From contig JANPZU010000008.1 in assembly GCA_024707405.1 (NCBI GenBank), positions 434,001 to 498,000 of the forward strand: a DNA stretch of 64,000 nt. The letters are read 5' to 3'. Below are positions 31,266-40,857 of the stretch, piece after piece. Below the pieces are notes generated by a model. It worked only from the letters and a program-made list of their open reading frames with translations. It was not told where the DNA came from and ran no database searches. Each line of letters starts with the position of its first letter. Within the stretch, counting starts at the first letter, position 1. The position numbers were made by a program, and so were the translations under genes. This DNA comes from Luteimonas sp. GTDB taxonomy: Bacteria > Pseudomonadota > Gammaproteobacteria > Xanthomonadales > Xanthomonadaceae.

Positions 31266-32294
31266 ATGTCGAGCAAGACCAGAACGGCCGGGGGGCGGGC
31301 AGTGCTGCGGGCCGCGATCATGATTGCCTTTGCGATCCTCGTGGCGTCCTGCAAGCAGGAACAGCCTTCGCCAGGCACCCAGGCGGACGCGACGGGCACG
31401 CCGGCGACGGCCGAACCCGCCGAATCCGCGCAGGCGGTGTCCGATGCCGTCGCCGCGCTGTCGCCGGAGCAACTGCGCGAGGCCGCGTCCAAGGCCTACC
31501 AGGAAAGCCGGCTGTACGCACCGGGCGGCGACAACGCGATGGAGTACTACCTGGCGCTGCGCGACAAGCAGCCAGGCGATGCCGGCGTGTCGAGCGCATT
31601 GATCGACATGTTGCCGATGACGGTGATCGCCACCGAACAGAGCCGCGACCGCGAGGACTTCTCCGAAGCCAGGCGCCTGCTGGCCCTGATCGAGAAGGCG
31701 GACAAGTCGCATCCGGCGTTGGAGCGACTGCAGACCAGCATCGGCAATGCCGAAGCCAACGTTGCGCGCCGCGCGGAACAGCAGCAACTGACGGCCGAAC
31801 AGGAAGCGCAGCGTCGCCTGCAGCTTGAACGTGAGCGACTGGAACAACAGCGCGTCGCGCAGGAACAGGCGGCGCAGGCGCTGATCGCCCAGCAGGCCGC
31901 CGCAGCCACGGAAGCCGCACAGCAGGAAGCGGCACGCCAGGAAGCCGCACGCCAGGAAGCCGCACGGCAAGAGGCGGCACGGCAAGAGGCGGCGCGCCAG
32001 GAAGCCGCCCGCCAGGCCGCGGCGGCCCGTCCCGCGCCGGCCGCCAGCGAATTGCGCGCGATCAGCACGCCGCTGCCGCAGTACCCGGCCGAAGCTGCGC
32101 GCTCGGGTACCTCGGGCGAGGTGCAGGTCGAGTTCACGGTCGGTGTCGATGGCAGCGTCAGCAACGTGCGTGTCGTCCGCGCCACGCCGCCGCGCGTGTT
32201 CGATCGCGAAGCGGTGAATGCAGTGCGGCGCTGGCGGTTCGAGCCGGTCTCCGAGCCGGTCACCACGCGGCGCGTGATCGCGTTCAATCCCTGA
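31266..32294 (+). CDS. Lipoprotein with TonB C-terminal domain
   Basis: A 342-residue protein. The signal ends in a lipobox (AFAILVASCKQE, cysteine near residue 29). A helical region (about 60-165) with possible TPR-like helices leads into a long charged coiled coil with six QEAAR repeats (about 220-249). A TonB C-terminal domain closes the protein (PLPQYPAEAARSGTSGEVQVEFTVGVDGSVSNVRVVRATPPRVFDREAVNAVRRWRFEPV). It lacks the transmembrane anchor and proline spacer of classical TonB, so it is probably a periplasmic or outer-membrane-tethered envelope protein rather than an energy transducer. It precedes a strong bidirectional terminator. Confidence 0.82.
   Translation: MSSKTRTAGGRAVLRAAIMIAFAILVASCKQEQPSPGTQADATGTPATAEPAESAQAVSDAVAALSPEQLREAASKAYQESRLYAPGGDNAMEYYLALRDKQPGDAGVSSALIDMLPMTVIATEQSRDREDFSEARRLLALIEKADKSHPALERLQTSIGNAEANVARRAEQQQLTAEQEAQRRLQLERERLEQQRVAQEQAAQALIAQQAAAATEAAQQEAARQEAARQEAARQEAARQEAARQEAARQAAAARPAPAASELRAISTPLPQYPAEAARSGTSGEVQVEFTVGVDGSVSNVRVVRATPPRVFDREAVNAVRRWRFEPVSEPVTTRRVIAFNP
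31923..32012 (+). repeat. 15-base tandem repeat encoding QEAAR x6
   Basis: Six in-frame 15-base units (CAGGAAGCCGCACGC and close variants) encode QEAAR six times inside the coiled coil of the TonB-domain lipoprotein. Units differ at a few third positions. Copy-number change would lengthen or shorten the coil without a frameshift. Confidence 0.85.
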
Positions 32295-32318
32295 CCATCG
32301 GCAGGCATTGCGCGAAAG

Positions 32319-32345
32319 AAAAGGCCCGGCAATGCCGGGCCTTTT
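32319..32345. terminator. Bidirectional intrinsic terminator
   Basis: AAAAGGCCCGGC pairs with GCCGGGCCTTTT across a three-base loop, giving a 12-base stem with A and T tracts on both sides. It lies between convergent genes (stops at 32294 and 32368) and should stop transcripts from both directions. Confidence 0.9.
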
Positions 32346-32367
32346 CGTTTCCGCGTCGTGGCATCGG

Positions 32368-33533
32368 TCAGGCCGAGATCGCGAGCTTCTCGCGGTGATA
32401 GAGGCGCGATGCGAGCAGCCACAACACCAGGCCAAGGCCGAGGCCGGCACCGAAGTACACCGCCCATTCCTGCATCGCGATCGCCTCGCTGCGCACCAGC
32501 TTCAGGATCATCTGGTTCTGCGCCAGGAACGGTACCGCGAACTGCCACAGCTGGTTCTTGATCGGATTCACCATCAAGGCGATGGTCGGGATGATCGGCA
32601 GGAACATCAGCACGCTCATGTAGCCCTGCGCTTCCTTCATCGACTTCACCGTGGCCGAGATCAGTGTCAGCAGGGTGGTGCCGATGAGCACCATCGGCAG
32701 CAGCACGAGCAGCAGTTGCAGGATCACCGGTGTCGAGACATCGACCAGTCGCAGCGGCCCGGGCGCCATGGCGAAGGTGAACTTGAACGACAGCACGATC
32801 AGCAACAGGCTCAGCATGCCGAACAGGCAGGCCGCCAGGATCTTGCCGCTCATGATCGCCGCCCGTGACGCCGGCGTGGCCAGCAATGGTTCCAGCGATT
32901 GCCGCTCGCGCTCGCCTGCGGTGGAGTCCATCACCAGGTGTGCGCCGCCGAGGAAGCTGAAGAGGATCAGCATGTACGGCAGGAAGGCGAGCAGCATGCC
33001 GCGCCGCGATTCGGGCGTGGCGACGTCGCGCTGGGCAACCTGCACCGCGAATCCGGCTTCCGGGCTGACCCCGCGGTTGATCCCGCGCAGCACGCCGACG
33101 GTGCGGCTGTACTCCATCAACGCACCGCTGACGCGGCCGCGCGGAATCGCGGAATCCTGCCGCGAGCTGTCGTAGATCAGTTCGACCTTCGCTGGCTGGC
33201 TGTCGCGCCATTGCGTGGCGAACTCCGGATCGATGCGCAGGATCACGTCGGCATCCTGGTTGCGCACGACGGCATCGGGATCCTCGGGCGCCGGTTGCGC
33301 CTCGATGTTCCGGCCCTTGAGGAAGGCGACCAGGTTGGGTGCGTGTTCGGCGCCGATCACCGGCAGTTCCAGTGTCGATTCCAGCTGGGTGCGCGCCTTC
33401 TTCTCGGCCATCGAGCCCAGGCCGAGGATCAACGCGGGGATCACGATTGGCCCCATCAGCAAGCCGAGCATCATCGTGCGGCGGTCGCGGAACAGATCCA
33501 GCAGCTCCTTCTTGGCGACGGTCCAGATCGTCT

Positions 33534-33537
<4 letters not shown>
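32368..33537 (-). CDS. natB: ABC-2 type permease, NatB-like
   Basis: A 389-residue inner-membrane protein. One N-terminal helix (RRTMMLGLLMGPIVIPALILGLG) is followed by a large extracytoplasmic domain (about residues 50-185) and five C-terminal helices (for example LAFLPYMLILFSFLGGAHLVMD and VILQLLLVLLPMVLIGTTLLTLI). STAGERERQSLEPLLATPASR is a strong family mark of NatB/YhaP-type exporters. With the ATPase encoded immediately upstream (4-base overlap) it should export a substrate; Na+ is the substrate of the Bacillus namesake, but specificity here is unproven. Confidence 0.85.
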
Positions 33538-34292
<755 letters not shown>

Positions 34293-34476
34293 GCCAGCAC
34301 CTTTTCATGGTCTTGGTGTGGGCTGCGCCGGGCTTGTGGCCGCGCAGAACAAGGAAGAACGAGGGAACGCATGTCGATGCGTGACCGAGCGATGACGCCG
34401 TGCTGCGTGGTCACAGGCCCGGCCCGCAGGGTGGCCGCCAGGCCACGCAGCCTGCGCCAGGGCCGTGGGAAGGTGC

Positions 34477-36003
34477 TCATGGCTCCCAGCCGTAGTTGCC
34501 GGCGAACGGCGGTTGCGCGGACAGGCGTTCGAGGCACGTGGTGTCCAGCGCCTTCGCGTCCGTGCTTTCGATGAATTGCGCGAACAGCTTCGGCATGCAG
34601 CCGGCGCCGAGCACGCTGTGGCCCTGGCCCGGCAACACCAGGTGGCGTGCGTTGGACAGGTGTTCGACCACCTCGTCGCCGTAGCGCGGCGGCGTGACCG
34701 GATCGAACTCGCCACTGATCGCCAGCACCGGCACGTCGCCGGACAGCGGTGCGCGGAAGTCGTCGGCGCGCTTGCCCTTCGGCCAGACCTCGCATTGCGC
34801 GGTCATCATGTCGACCAGGGCATTGCCCATCACCGTGTCGTCGTCGGCAGGATCGTGCCTGAACTCGAACACGTCCTCGGCGCAGCCGACCGACAGGCCC
34901 ATGCCGAGGGCGATCGAATCGCCGAGGTTGCGCGAGAGCATGCGCGATTGTGCCAGCAGGCTTTCGTAGCGGCCCTGCGCGGCTTCGTGCAGCACCAGTG
35001 GCAGGGTCGACGCCATCGACGGCTGGTAGGCGTACATGCGCAGCAAGCCCGAGAGGTGGCCGAAGCGCGGCACTTCCTCGCGCCATTCGCCGCTGACCGG
35101 GTCGCGGTAGCGCACGGGTGCGATGCCGCCGGCCTGCAGGCGTTCGCGCACCAGCGTCAGTTGCTGGCGCGGGTCGCCGAGGTTGGCGGTGCAGGCGTCG
35201 TCCTCGCGGCAACGTTCGAACTGGATGTCGAGCGCGGTCTCGAGGTTGCGGGCGTGATCCTGTCCCAGCACCAGCGTGTTCGGCGCCACCGAGTCGAGCA
35301 CGATGGCCCGGGTGTGTTGGGGGAACGTCGCCGCGTACTGCTGCGCGACGCGGGTGCCGTAGGACACGCCGACAAGATTGATGCGTTCGGCGCCGAGCTT
35401 GCCGCGCACCAGGTCGAGGTCGCGGATGTGGTCGCCGGTGGTGTAGAAACGCAGGTCGGTGTCCTTCTCCAGCACGCCGCGGCAACGTTCGGCGAACCTG
35501 CGCATGGTCGCCGGCGTTTCCGCGTCGGGATCGGAGAACAGCTCGTCGTCCTCGTCGAGCTTGCAATGCAGCGGATGCGACTGGCCGGTACCGCGGGCAT
35601 CGACCAGCACGACATGGCGGTTGCGGCGCACGTCGCCGAAGGCCGCGTGCAGCATCGGGTAGCTTTCCAGCGCGGACTGGCCGGGGCCGCCGGCGATCAT
35701 GTAGACCGGGTCGGGTTCGGCCATGCCGTTGGCGGGCACCAGCGCGACCGCCAGTTCGATCTGCCGGCCCTCGGGTGCGGCATGGTCTTCCGGCACCGAC
35801 AGCGTTGCGCATTGTGCTTCCACCGACAGGTTGCCGCCGGCGCTCAATGCGCAGGGCTGGAAGGTGATCTCGCCATAGCGCAGGTTGCCCTGCGCATCGG
35901 CGCGCGGCCCACCGGGCTGTCCGGTGCCGCCGCCGCACGCGGCCAGCGCGGCCGCCAGCGCAAGCAACGGGATGTATCTGACTCTTGGCACTCTCGGGGT
36001 CAT
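34477..36003 (-). CDS. Secreted alpha/beta hydrolase with TAP-like C-terminal domain
   Basis: A 508-residue lipoprotein: signal YIPLLALAAALAACGGG with the acylated cysteine near residue 21. The nucleophile elbow GVSYGTRVAQQYAA, the acid in GEFDPVTPPRYG and the histidine in LPGQGHSVLG form the triad. The C-terminal TAP-like region and cysteines resemble tripeptidyl aminopeptidases and proline iminopeptidases. It probably acts on peptides or esters in the envelope. A GGAGGAGGG ribosome site precedes the ATG at 36003, which overlaps the stop of the small HTH gene (ATGA), so translation is coupled. Confidence 0.86.
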   Translation of the reverse strand: MTPRVPRVRYIPLLALAAALAACGGGTGQPGGPRADAQGNLRYGEITFQPCALSAGGNLSVEAQCATLSVPEDHAAPEGRQIELAVALVPANGMAEPDPVYMIAGGPGQSALESYPMLHAAFGDVRRNRHVVLVDARGTGQSHPLHCKLDEDDELFSDPDAETPATMRRFAERCRGVLEKDTDLRFYTTGDHIRDLDLVRGKLGAERINLVGVSYGTRVAQQYAATFPQHTRAIVLDSVAPNTLVLGQDHARNLETALDIQFERCREDDACTANLGDPRQQLTLVRERLQAGGIAPVRYRDPVSGEWREEVPRFGHLSGLLRMYAYQPSMASTLPLVLHEAAQGRYESLLAQSRMLSRNLGDSIALGMGLSVGCAEDVFEFRHDPADDDTVMGNALVDMMTAQCEVWPKGKRADDFRAPLSGDVPVLAISGEFDPVTPPRYGDEVVEHLSNARHLVLPGQGHSVLGAGCMPKLFAQFIESTDAKALDTTCLERLSAQPPFAGNYGWEP

Positions 36004-36200
36004 GCTCCCTCCTCCGGGAAGAAAATCGATTCGATGCTGGCGTCGAAGACGGCGGCGATCCGGAATGCCAGCGGCAGGCTCGGGTCGTACTTGCCGGTTT
36101 CGATCGCGTTGATCGTCTGCCGTGAAACATCCAGACGTTCGCCCAGCTGGGCTTGTGACCAACCTGAGGCTTCCCGCAGTTCGCGGACGCGGCTCTTCAT
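36000..36200 (-). CDS. Small XRE-family transcriptional regulator
   Basis: A 66-residue single-domain helix-turn-helix protein: VRELREASGWSQAQLGERLDVSRQTINAIETGKYDPSLPLAFRIAAVFDASIESIF. This is the short XRE type that often pairs with a small membrane protein. It is the third gene of an operon whose promoter region carries two perfect inverted repeats (36975-36994 and 37019-37038), so autoregulation is likely. It is coupled to the hydrolase gene by a 4-base overlap. Confidence 0.88.
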   Translation of the reverse strand: MKSRVRELREASGWSQAQLGERLDVSRQTINAIETGKYDPSLPLAFRIAAVFDASIESIFFPEEGA

Positions 36201-36208
36201 CCCCGCAC

Positions 36209-36790
36209 TCAACCGTAACGCCGCGACACGATGGCCTTGGCGATCCCGTAGCTGAAGCAGACGAACGGGAACAGCCAGACCATCGCGAAGTTGGCCGGGA
36301 TATCGATCACCTTGGCCGACTGCAGGAAGCCGGCGGCCATGTACAGCATCGACACGAACAGGGTGGCGATGCTCACCGCTTCCAGCTCGATGCGCCGCTG
36401 CATTTCGTCGGTGTCGCGGATGTAGCGCACCATCGCGCGCATCGCGAAACCGATCGGCAGGACCGGCGCCAGCGCGATCGCGGCGCGCAGCGCGGTCGCG
36501 TCCGCTCGCTTGAGCAACCACAGCGACGCGAACAGCACCAGCATGTACACGGTCATCGACACCATCAGTTCGCGCGTGTAGCGGCGGCGCAAGCGCGGGC
36601 TGGCGGCACTGTCCGCATCGTTCGAGCGGCCCCACCAGAACAGGGCCAGCAACAACATCATCAGCGCCGTGACCACCAGGATCGCGGTGACGGCGTGGGG
36701 CACGCCGGGGAACATGCGTGGCAGCAGCAGGCCCACGGCGGCCAGCAGCACGGCCGCCAGACCCATCAGGCTCGAGGAAGTGAGGCGCAT
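36209..36790 (-). CDS. Integral membrane protein of the HTH operon
   Basis: A 193-residue protein with about five hydrophobic segments, for example SLMGLAAVLLAAVGLLLP, AILVVTALMMLLLALFWW, VSMTVYMLVLFASLWLL and FAMVWLFPFVCFSYGIAKAIV. The segment RYIRDTDEMQRRIELEAVS between helices is a recognisable feature of small membrane proteins that accompany short XRE regulators. Function unknown; it may sense a membrane signal for the regulator. It lies 6 bases after the 55-residue gene and 8 bases before the HTH gene. Confidence 0.8.
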   Translation of the reverse strand: MRLTSSSLMGLAAVLLAAVGLLLPRMFPGVPHAVTAILVVTALMMLLLALFWWGRSNDADSAASPRLRRRYTRELMVSMTVYMLVLFASLWLLKRADATALRAAIALAPVLPIGFAMRAMVRYIRDTDEMQRRIELEAVSIATLFVSMLYMAAGFLQSAKVIDIPANFAMVWLFPFVCFSYGIAKAIVSRRYG

Positions 36791-36796
36791 CGCGGC

Positions 36797-36964
36797 TCAG
36801 CCCGGCTGGCGCGACTTAGCCAGGAACGCGATGCCCACCCCGAGGAACGGGACGGCGATGCCGAGGAACATCGGCTCACGCGCGATCAATGCCGCAACCA
36901 GGCAGCCGAGGCCGCAGCAGAGGAAGCCGATCGCGGCGGGAAGCATTTTGGGGTTCGAAGACAT
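36797..36964 (-). CDS. Small membrane protein, first gene of the HTH operon
   Basis: A 55-residue protein starting MSSNPKMLPA with two short hydrophobic segments (AAIGFLCCGLGCLVAALI and FLGIAVPFLGVGIAFLA). Three cysteines cluster in the first segment. No family is recognised. It is the first gene after the twin-operator promoter, 10 bases from the nearer operator, and is followed by the 193-residue membrane protein gene. Confidence 0.7.
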   Translation of the reverse strand: MSSNPKMLPAAIGFLCCGLGCLVAALIAREPMFLGIAVPFLGVGIAFLAKSRQPG

Positions 36965-36974
36965 GGCACACCTC

Positions 36975-36994
36975 GTGTCAAGGACGCTTGACAC
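36975..36994. promoter_or_regulatory. Operator 1 of the HTH operon
   Basis: GTGTCAAG-N4-CTTGACAC, a perfect 8-base inverted repeat with a 4-base spacer, starting 10 bases before the first start codon of the operon. It lies at or just after the predicted transcription start, so binding would block RNA polymerase. Confidence 0.8.
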
Positions 36995-37018
36995 ACAAGA
37001 TGCCCCAGTCGAACGGGC

Positions 37019-37038
37019 GTGTCAAGCATCCTTGACAC
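37019..37038. promoter_or_regulatory. Operator 2 and -35 region of the HTH operon
   Basis: A second GTGTCAAG-N4-CTTGACAC palindrome, identical in both arms, centred 44 bases from operator 1 (about four helical turns). Its right arm read on the minus strand contains TTGACA, a perfect -35 box, with a weak CATCTT -10 seventeen bases downstream. The operator therefore covers the promoter. Confidence 0.8.
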
Positions 37039-37054
37039 ATTCCGAGCAGAGTGA

Positions 37055-38242
37055 TCAGCCGGGTCGCCGCTGCCCGAGATCGTCCAGGTATTCGCGCAGC
37101 AACAGGGCGGTCACTGGATCCGGCGCGCGATCCAGCAGCGAACGGGCGGACGCGAGCGTGGCCGCGAGCGCCGCAGGGTCGCCGGCGAGGGCCGCGAGTT
37201 CGGCATCCAGCCACGCCCGCATGAGCGACAGGTCGGTGATGCCGCCTTCGCACAGGGGCCGCCAGGCCGCCAGCAGTTCCCGGTCGCGCAGGTGTCGGGC
37301 GACATGGCCTGCCAGCGTAATCGCCAGGTGCGGCCGGAAGGCTTCGGGCAGGGTATGGAAGCGCCGGGTGGCATGGCGGGCGGCCTCCGCGGCGGCGGTT
37401 GCGTCACCAAGATCCATCGCCCAGGACAGCCGCAGGATGTCGCCATTCACCGCGAGCATCGGCGAGGCGGAGCCGTCCACCGGTTGCGGCACCAGTTCCG
37501 CCGGCCAGTCGCGGGGACGCACGCCGGCCATGTTGAGCGCCAGCAACTGGTTCAATTGCCGCTGCAGCGCTGCGTCCGGGGTGCGCCGCGCCAGGTCGAG
37601 CAGGCCGCGGCCGTCCGAGCGCCAGCCCTGGCTGTGGAACGGCACCAGGTTCGCCACGCCCAGCAGCAGGGCGCTGGCGGCACTGCCCAGCAGGAAGGCC
37701 GCCAGCACCGGGGTGCCGTCGGCCAGCGGCAACAACGCGAAAGCAACGGCCGCCGTCAGCAGGTTCGCCAGCGGGCCGCCCAGCAGGTACAGGGACTGGT
37801 CGGTGCGCGACAGGCCGCGTTCGCCGACTGGCAGCAAGGCGGCAAAACCGCTGATGCCGGCGACGCCGGCGCTGCGACGGAAGCGCCAGCCCGATTCGCC
37901 GCGATCCCAGCGCAGCGATCCGATGCCGAACGCCACCGGGCGCATGCCGCGCGCGAGGCCGGCCAGCGCATGGCCGGCCTCGTGCAGCACGATGTGCGGC
38001 CAGGTCGCCAGCACGGCGAAGCCCAACGCCCACCACCACGCCACGTCCGGCAACAGGTGTTCGACGCGCAGGCCGAGCCGGGCCGCGCCCCCGCCGATGA
38101 TGGCGCCACCAATCGCGAACAGCGGCAACGTCAGCGCGAACTTCAGCCACGCCTTGCGCGTGGATGCCGGCACCGGGGGCGGCGCGGGCGGCGGGCCGAA
38201 TGCCGCCAGGTCGATGGCCGCGTCGGCGTGGCCGTCGGTCAT
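37055..38242 (-). CDS. M50-family-like membrane metalloprotease
   Basis: A 395-residue membrane protein from the ATG at 38242. The zinc motif HEAGHALAGLARG lies in a membrane segment (WPHIVLHEAGHALAGL), and a second conserved spot, LLGGPLANLLTAAVAFALLPL, resembles the site-2 protease second half. The C-terminal 180 residues are soluble and helical (RRFHTLPEAFRPHLAI, LAALAGDPAALAATLASARSLLD). The N-terminus is proline-rich. It may cleave membrane-bound regulators or simply be an M50-fold family member; no partner is evident. It overlaps fpr by 4 bases. Confidence 0.78.
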   Translation of the reverse strand: MTDGHADAAIDLAAFGPPPAPPPVPASTRKAWLKFALTLPLFAIGGAIIGGGAARLGLRVEHLLPDVAWWWALGFAVLATWPHIVLHEAGHALAGLARGMRPVAFGIGSLRWDRGESGWRFRRSAGVAGISGFAALLPVGERGLSRTDQSLYLLGGPLANLLTAAVAFALLPLADGTPVLAAFLLGSAASALLLGVANLVPFHSQGWRSDGRGLLDLARRTPDAALQRQLNQLLALNMAGVRPRDWPAELVPQPVDGSASPMLAVNGDILRLSWAMDLGDATAAAEAARHATRRFHTLPEAFRPHLAITLAGHVARHLRDRELLAAWRPLCEGGITDLSLMRAWLDAELAALAGDPAALAATLASARSLLDRAPDPVTALLLREYLDDLGQRRPG

Positions 38243-38991
38243 TTGCTGCTGACGTACTTTTCGCGACGGATCAGCGGGATCGGCAGGCCTGCGGCCTTCA
38301 GCTGCTCGAAACAGGCATCGACCATGTTCGGGTTGCCGCACAGGTAGGCGATGTCGGTGGCCGCGTCCGGCGAGAACTCGTCGAGGAACTGCTGCACGTA
38401 GCCGTGGCGCACGTCCGGATGCGGGTCGGCAGGCAGCTCGCGCGACAAGCAGGGCACGAAGCGGAACGACGGGTGCGCATCGGCGAAGGCGCGGAACTCG
38501 TCGCCGTACAGCAACTCGTCCGGGTTGCGGGCGCCGAACAGCAAAACCACTTCGATGCCGCGCTCGACGATCTGTTTTTCCAGCAGCGGCAGCATCGCGC
38601 GGTACGGCGTGACGCCGGTGCCGGTGGCGATCAGCAGGTAGCGCCGGTTGGCATCCTGCGGCATCAGGCAGAAGCGACCGAAGGGGCCGCTGGCCTGGAC
38701 GCTGCCCCCGATCTCCAGTCCCTCGAACAAGGCCGTCGCCGCGCCGCCGGGCACGTAGCTCACCGCGATCTCGACCGCTTCGCCCGCGCCGAGCGCGTGG
38801 TCGTGGATGGTCGCGAGCGAATACGAACGCTTGGTCGGCGTGCCGTCGGCGTAAGTGAAATGCACCTGGATGAACTGGCCGGGGATGTAATCCAGCGGCT
38901 GTCCGTCGCCCCGGATGAAGGAGAGGTGCGCGACCGAAGGCGCGAGCATGCGCTTGCCGGTGAGCCTGAGCGGAAACTGGACGATGGCCAA
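38239..38991 (-). CDS. fpr: Ferredoxin/flavodoxin-NADP+ reductase
   Basis: A 250-residue FAD enzyme. The FAD-binding motif RSYSLAT, the NADP-binding segment LIATGTGVTPYRAMLP, and YLCGNPNMVDACFEQLK near the C-terminus place it in the Fpr family. It passes electrons between NADPH and ferredoxin or flavodoxin, supporting Fe-S repair and reductive enzymes. It overlaps the membrane protease gene by 4 bases and is divergent from an ABC exporter operon; TATACT at 39038-39043 may be a -10 box for the latter. Confidence 0.9.
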   Translation of the reverse strand: MAIVQFPLRLTGKRMLAPSVAHLSFIRGDGQPLDYIPGQFIQVHFTYADGTPTKRSYSLATIHDHALGAGEAVEIAVSYVPGGAATALFEGLEIGGSVQASGPFGRFCLMPQDANRRYLLIATGTGVTPYRAMLPLLEKQIVERGIEVVLLFGARNPDELLYGDEFRAFADAHPSFRFVPCLSRELPADPHPDVRHGYVQQFLDEFSPDAATDIAYLCGNPNMVDACFEQLKAAGLPIPLIRREKYVSSK

Positions 38992-39079
38992 GACGGGAAT
39001 GGGATGGTCTGGCCCGGGAGTGGGCCGATGGGCCGCCTATACTAGCTTTTCGCCGCGATGACCGCGGCGGGACGACTGC

Positions 39080-40051
39080 ATGAATCCCCAGACAGACACC
39101 ATCGCGGGCGCACCCGCGCTTTCCATCCGAGACCTGCGCAAGACCTACGACAACGGCGTCGAGGCGCTCAAGGGCGTGTCGCTCGACGTCGCCCCGGGTG
39201 ACTTCTACGCCCTGCTCGGCCCCAACGGCGCGGGCAAGAGCACGCTGATCGGCATCGTGTCGTCGCTGGTCAACAAGAGCGCCGGTGGCGTGTCGGTGTT
39301 CGGCATCGACCTGCACGCGCAGCGCGACGCGGCGATGCGGCTGATCGGACTGGTGCCGCAGGAACTCAACTTCAACCTGTTCGAGAAGCCGCTCGACATC
39401 CTCGTCAACTACGCCGGCTTCTACGGCATCCCGCGCGCCGAGGCGCTGGTGCGTGCCGAGGAAGAACTCAAGCGCGCGCTGCTCTGGGACAAGGCGAAGG
39501 TGATGAGCCGCACGCTGTCGGGCGGCATGAAGCGGCGACTCATGATCGCCCGCGCGATGATGACTCGCCCGCGCCTTCTGATCCTCGACGAGCCCACCGC
39601 GGGCGTGGACATCGAGATCCGCCGCGGCATGTGGCAGGCGCTCAAGGAGATCAACGCCGCCGGCACCACCATCATCCTCACCACGCACTACCTCGAGGAA
39701 GCCGAGAGCCTGTGCCGCAACCTCGCGATCATCGACCGCGGCACCATCGTCGAACAGGGGCCGATGAAATCGCTGCTGGCCAAGCTCGACGTCGAAGGCT
39801 TCCTGTTCGACATCGACGGCACGCTGCCGCCGGCGTTGCCCGACATTCCCGGTGCCGACCTGCGCGCGACCGATGACCACACCATCGACCTCGACATGCC
39901 GCGCGCGATGGATCTCAACCGCGTCTTCGCCGCGTTCGACGAAGCCGGCATCCGCGTGCGCTCGATGCGCACCAAGAGCAACCGGCTCGAGGAACTGTTC
40001 GTGCGCATGATCGCGCAGGGCCAGGCCGCGCAGGCAGGAAAGACGGCATGA
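39080..40051 (+). CDS. ABC exporter ATPase, YadG-like
   Basis: A 323-residue ATPase: Walker A LLGPNGAGKSTLIGIV, signature LSGGMKRRLMIARAM, Walker B RLLILDEPTAGVDIEIRRG, switch LTTHYLEEAESLC. The last 80 residues form a C-terminal extension typical of DrrA/YadG exporters. It works with the permease encoded directly downstream (4-base overlap). E. coli YadGH is the nearest namesake; the substrate is unknown. Confidence 0.9.
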   Translation: MNPQTDTIAGAPALSIRDLRKTYDNGVEALKGVSLDVAPGDFYALLGPNGAGKSTLIGIVSSLVNKSAGGVSVFGIDLHAQRDAAMRLIGLVPQELNFNLFEKPLDILVNYAGFYGIPRAEALVRAEEELKRALLWDKAKVMSRTLSGGMKRRLMIARAMMTRPRLLILDEPTAGVDIEIRRGMWQALKEINAAGTTIILTTHYLEEAESLCRNLAIIDRGTIVEQGPMKSLLAKLDVEGFLFDIDGTLPPALPDIPGADLRATDDHTIDLDMPRAMDLNRVFAAFDEAGIRVRSMRTKSNRLEELFVRMIAQGQAAQAGKTA

Positions 40052-40857
40052 GCACGCAAATACGGAACGCAACAGCGCCGACAGGCGCTTCCCGCAACAA
40101 CTGGGTCGCGCTGCGCACCATCGCCCGTCGCGAAGTGGTGCGCATCCTGCGCATCTGGGGCCAGACCCTGGTGCCGCCCGCGATCACGATGACGCTGTAC
40201 TTCCTGATCTTCGGCGGGCTGATCGGCTCGCGCATCGGCGACATGGGCGGCTTCAGCTACATGGAGTTCATCGTTCCCGGGCTGGTGATGATGAGCGTGA
40301 TCCAGAACAGCTACGGCAACATCTCGTCGAGTTTCTTCGGCGCCAAGTTCGGTCGCCACGTCGAGGAACTGCTGGTCAGCCCGATGCCGGGCTGGGTGAT
40401 CCTGGGCGGCTACGTCGCCGGCGCGGTGTTGCGCGGGCTGATGGTCGGCGTGATCGTGCTGGTCATCGCGATGTGCTTCACCCGCGTGCAGATCCCGCAT
40501 CCGCTCATCACCTTCTTCACCGTGCTGCTGGGCGCGACCATCTTCTCGCTCGCCGGCTTCGTCAATGCGGTCTACGCCAAGAAGTTCGATGACGTGGCCA
40601 TCGTGCCGACCTTCATCCTCACCCCGCTCACGTACCTGGGCGGCGTGTTCTATTCGGTCAAGCTGCTGCCGCAGTGGGCCGAGACCGCCACGCATTTCAA
40701 TCCCGTGTTCTACATGGTCAACGCGTTCCGTTACGGCCTGCTCGGCACCAGCGACGTGCCGCCGTGGATCGCGTTCGCGCTGATGCTGTTCTTCGTGCTG
40801 GCGCTCGGCACGCTGGGATTGTGGTTGTTGAAGCGAGGCGTGGGGCTGCGCAGCTGA
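40048..40857 (+). CDS. ABC-2 type permease, YadH-like
   Basis: A 269-residue inner-membrane protein with six hydrophobic segments (for example LVPPAITMTLYFLIFGGLIG, AGAVLRGLMVGVIVLVIAM and WIAFALMLFFVLALGTLGLWLLKRG). The segments FGRHVEELLVSPMPGWVILGGYV and PTFILTPLTYLGGVFYSVKLLP are characteristic of the YadH/DrrB group. It partners the ATPase upstream. Its stop overlaps the start of panE (TGATG). Confidence 0.9.
   Translation: MSTQIRNATAPTGASRNNWVALRTIARREVVRILRIWGQTLVPPAITMTLYFLIFGGLIGSRIGDMGGFSYMEFIVPGLVMMSVIQNSYGNISSSFFGAKFGRHVEELLVSPMPGWVILGGYVAGAVLRGLMVGVIVLVIAMCFTRVQIPHPLITFFTVLLGATIFSLAGFVNAVYAKKFDDVAIVPTFILTPLTYLGGVFYSVKLLPQWAETATHFNPVFYMVNAFRYGLLGTSDVPPWIAFALMLFFVLALGTLGLWLLKRGVGLRS

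Noticed and set aside
31923-32012. Possible CRISPR-like tandem repeat
   Set aside because: Units are 15 bases, contiguous without spacers, and in frame within a coiled-coil gene.
37055-40072. Very long minus-strand open frame (over 1000 codons) that would fuse the M50 protease gene to upstream sequence
   Set aside because: Beyond 38242 it runs antisense to fpr-adjacent and ABC exporter genes, with arginine- and histidine-rich, non-conserved content. It is a high-GC shadow frame.
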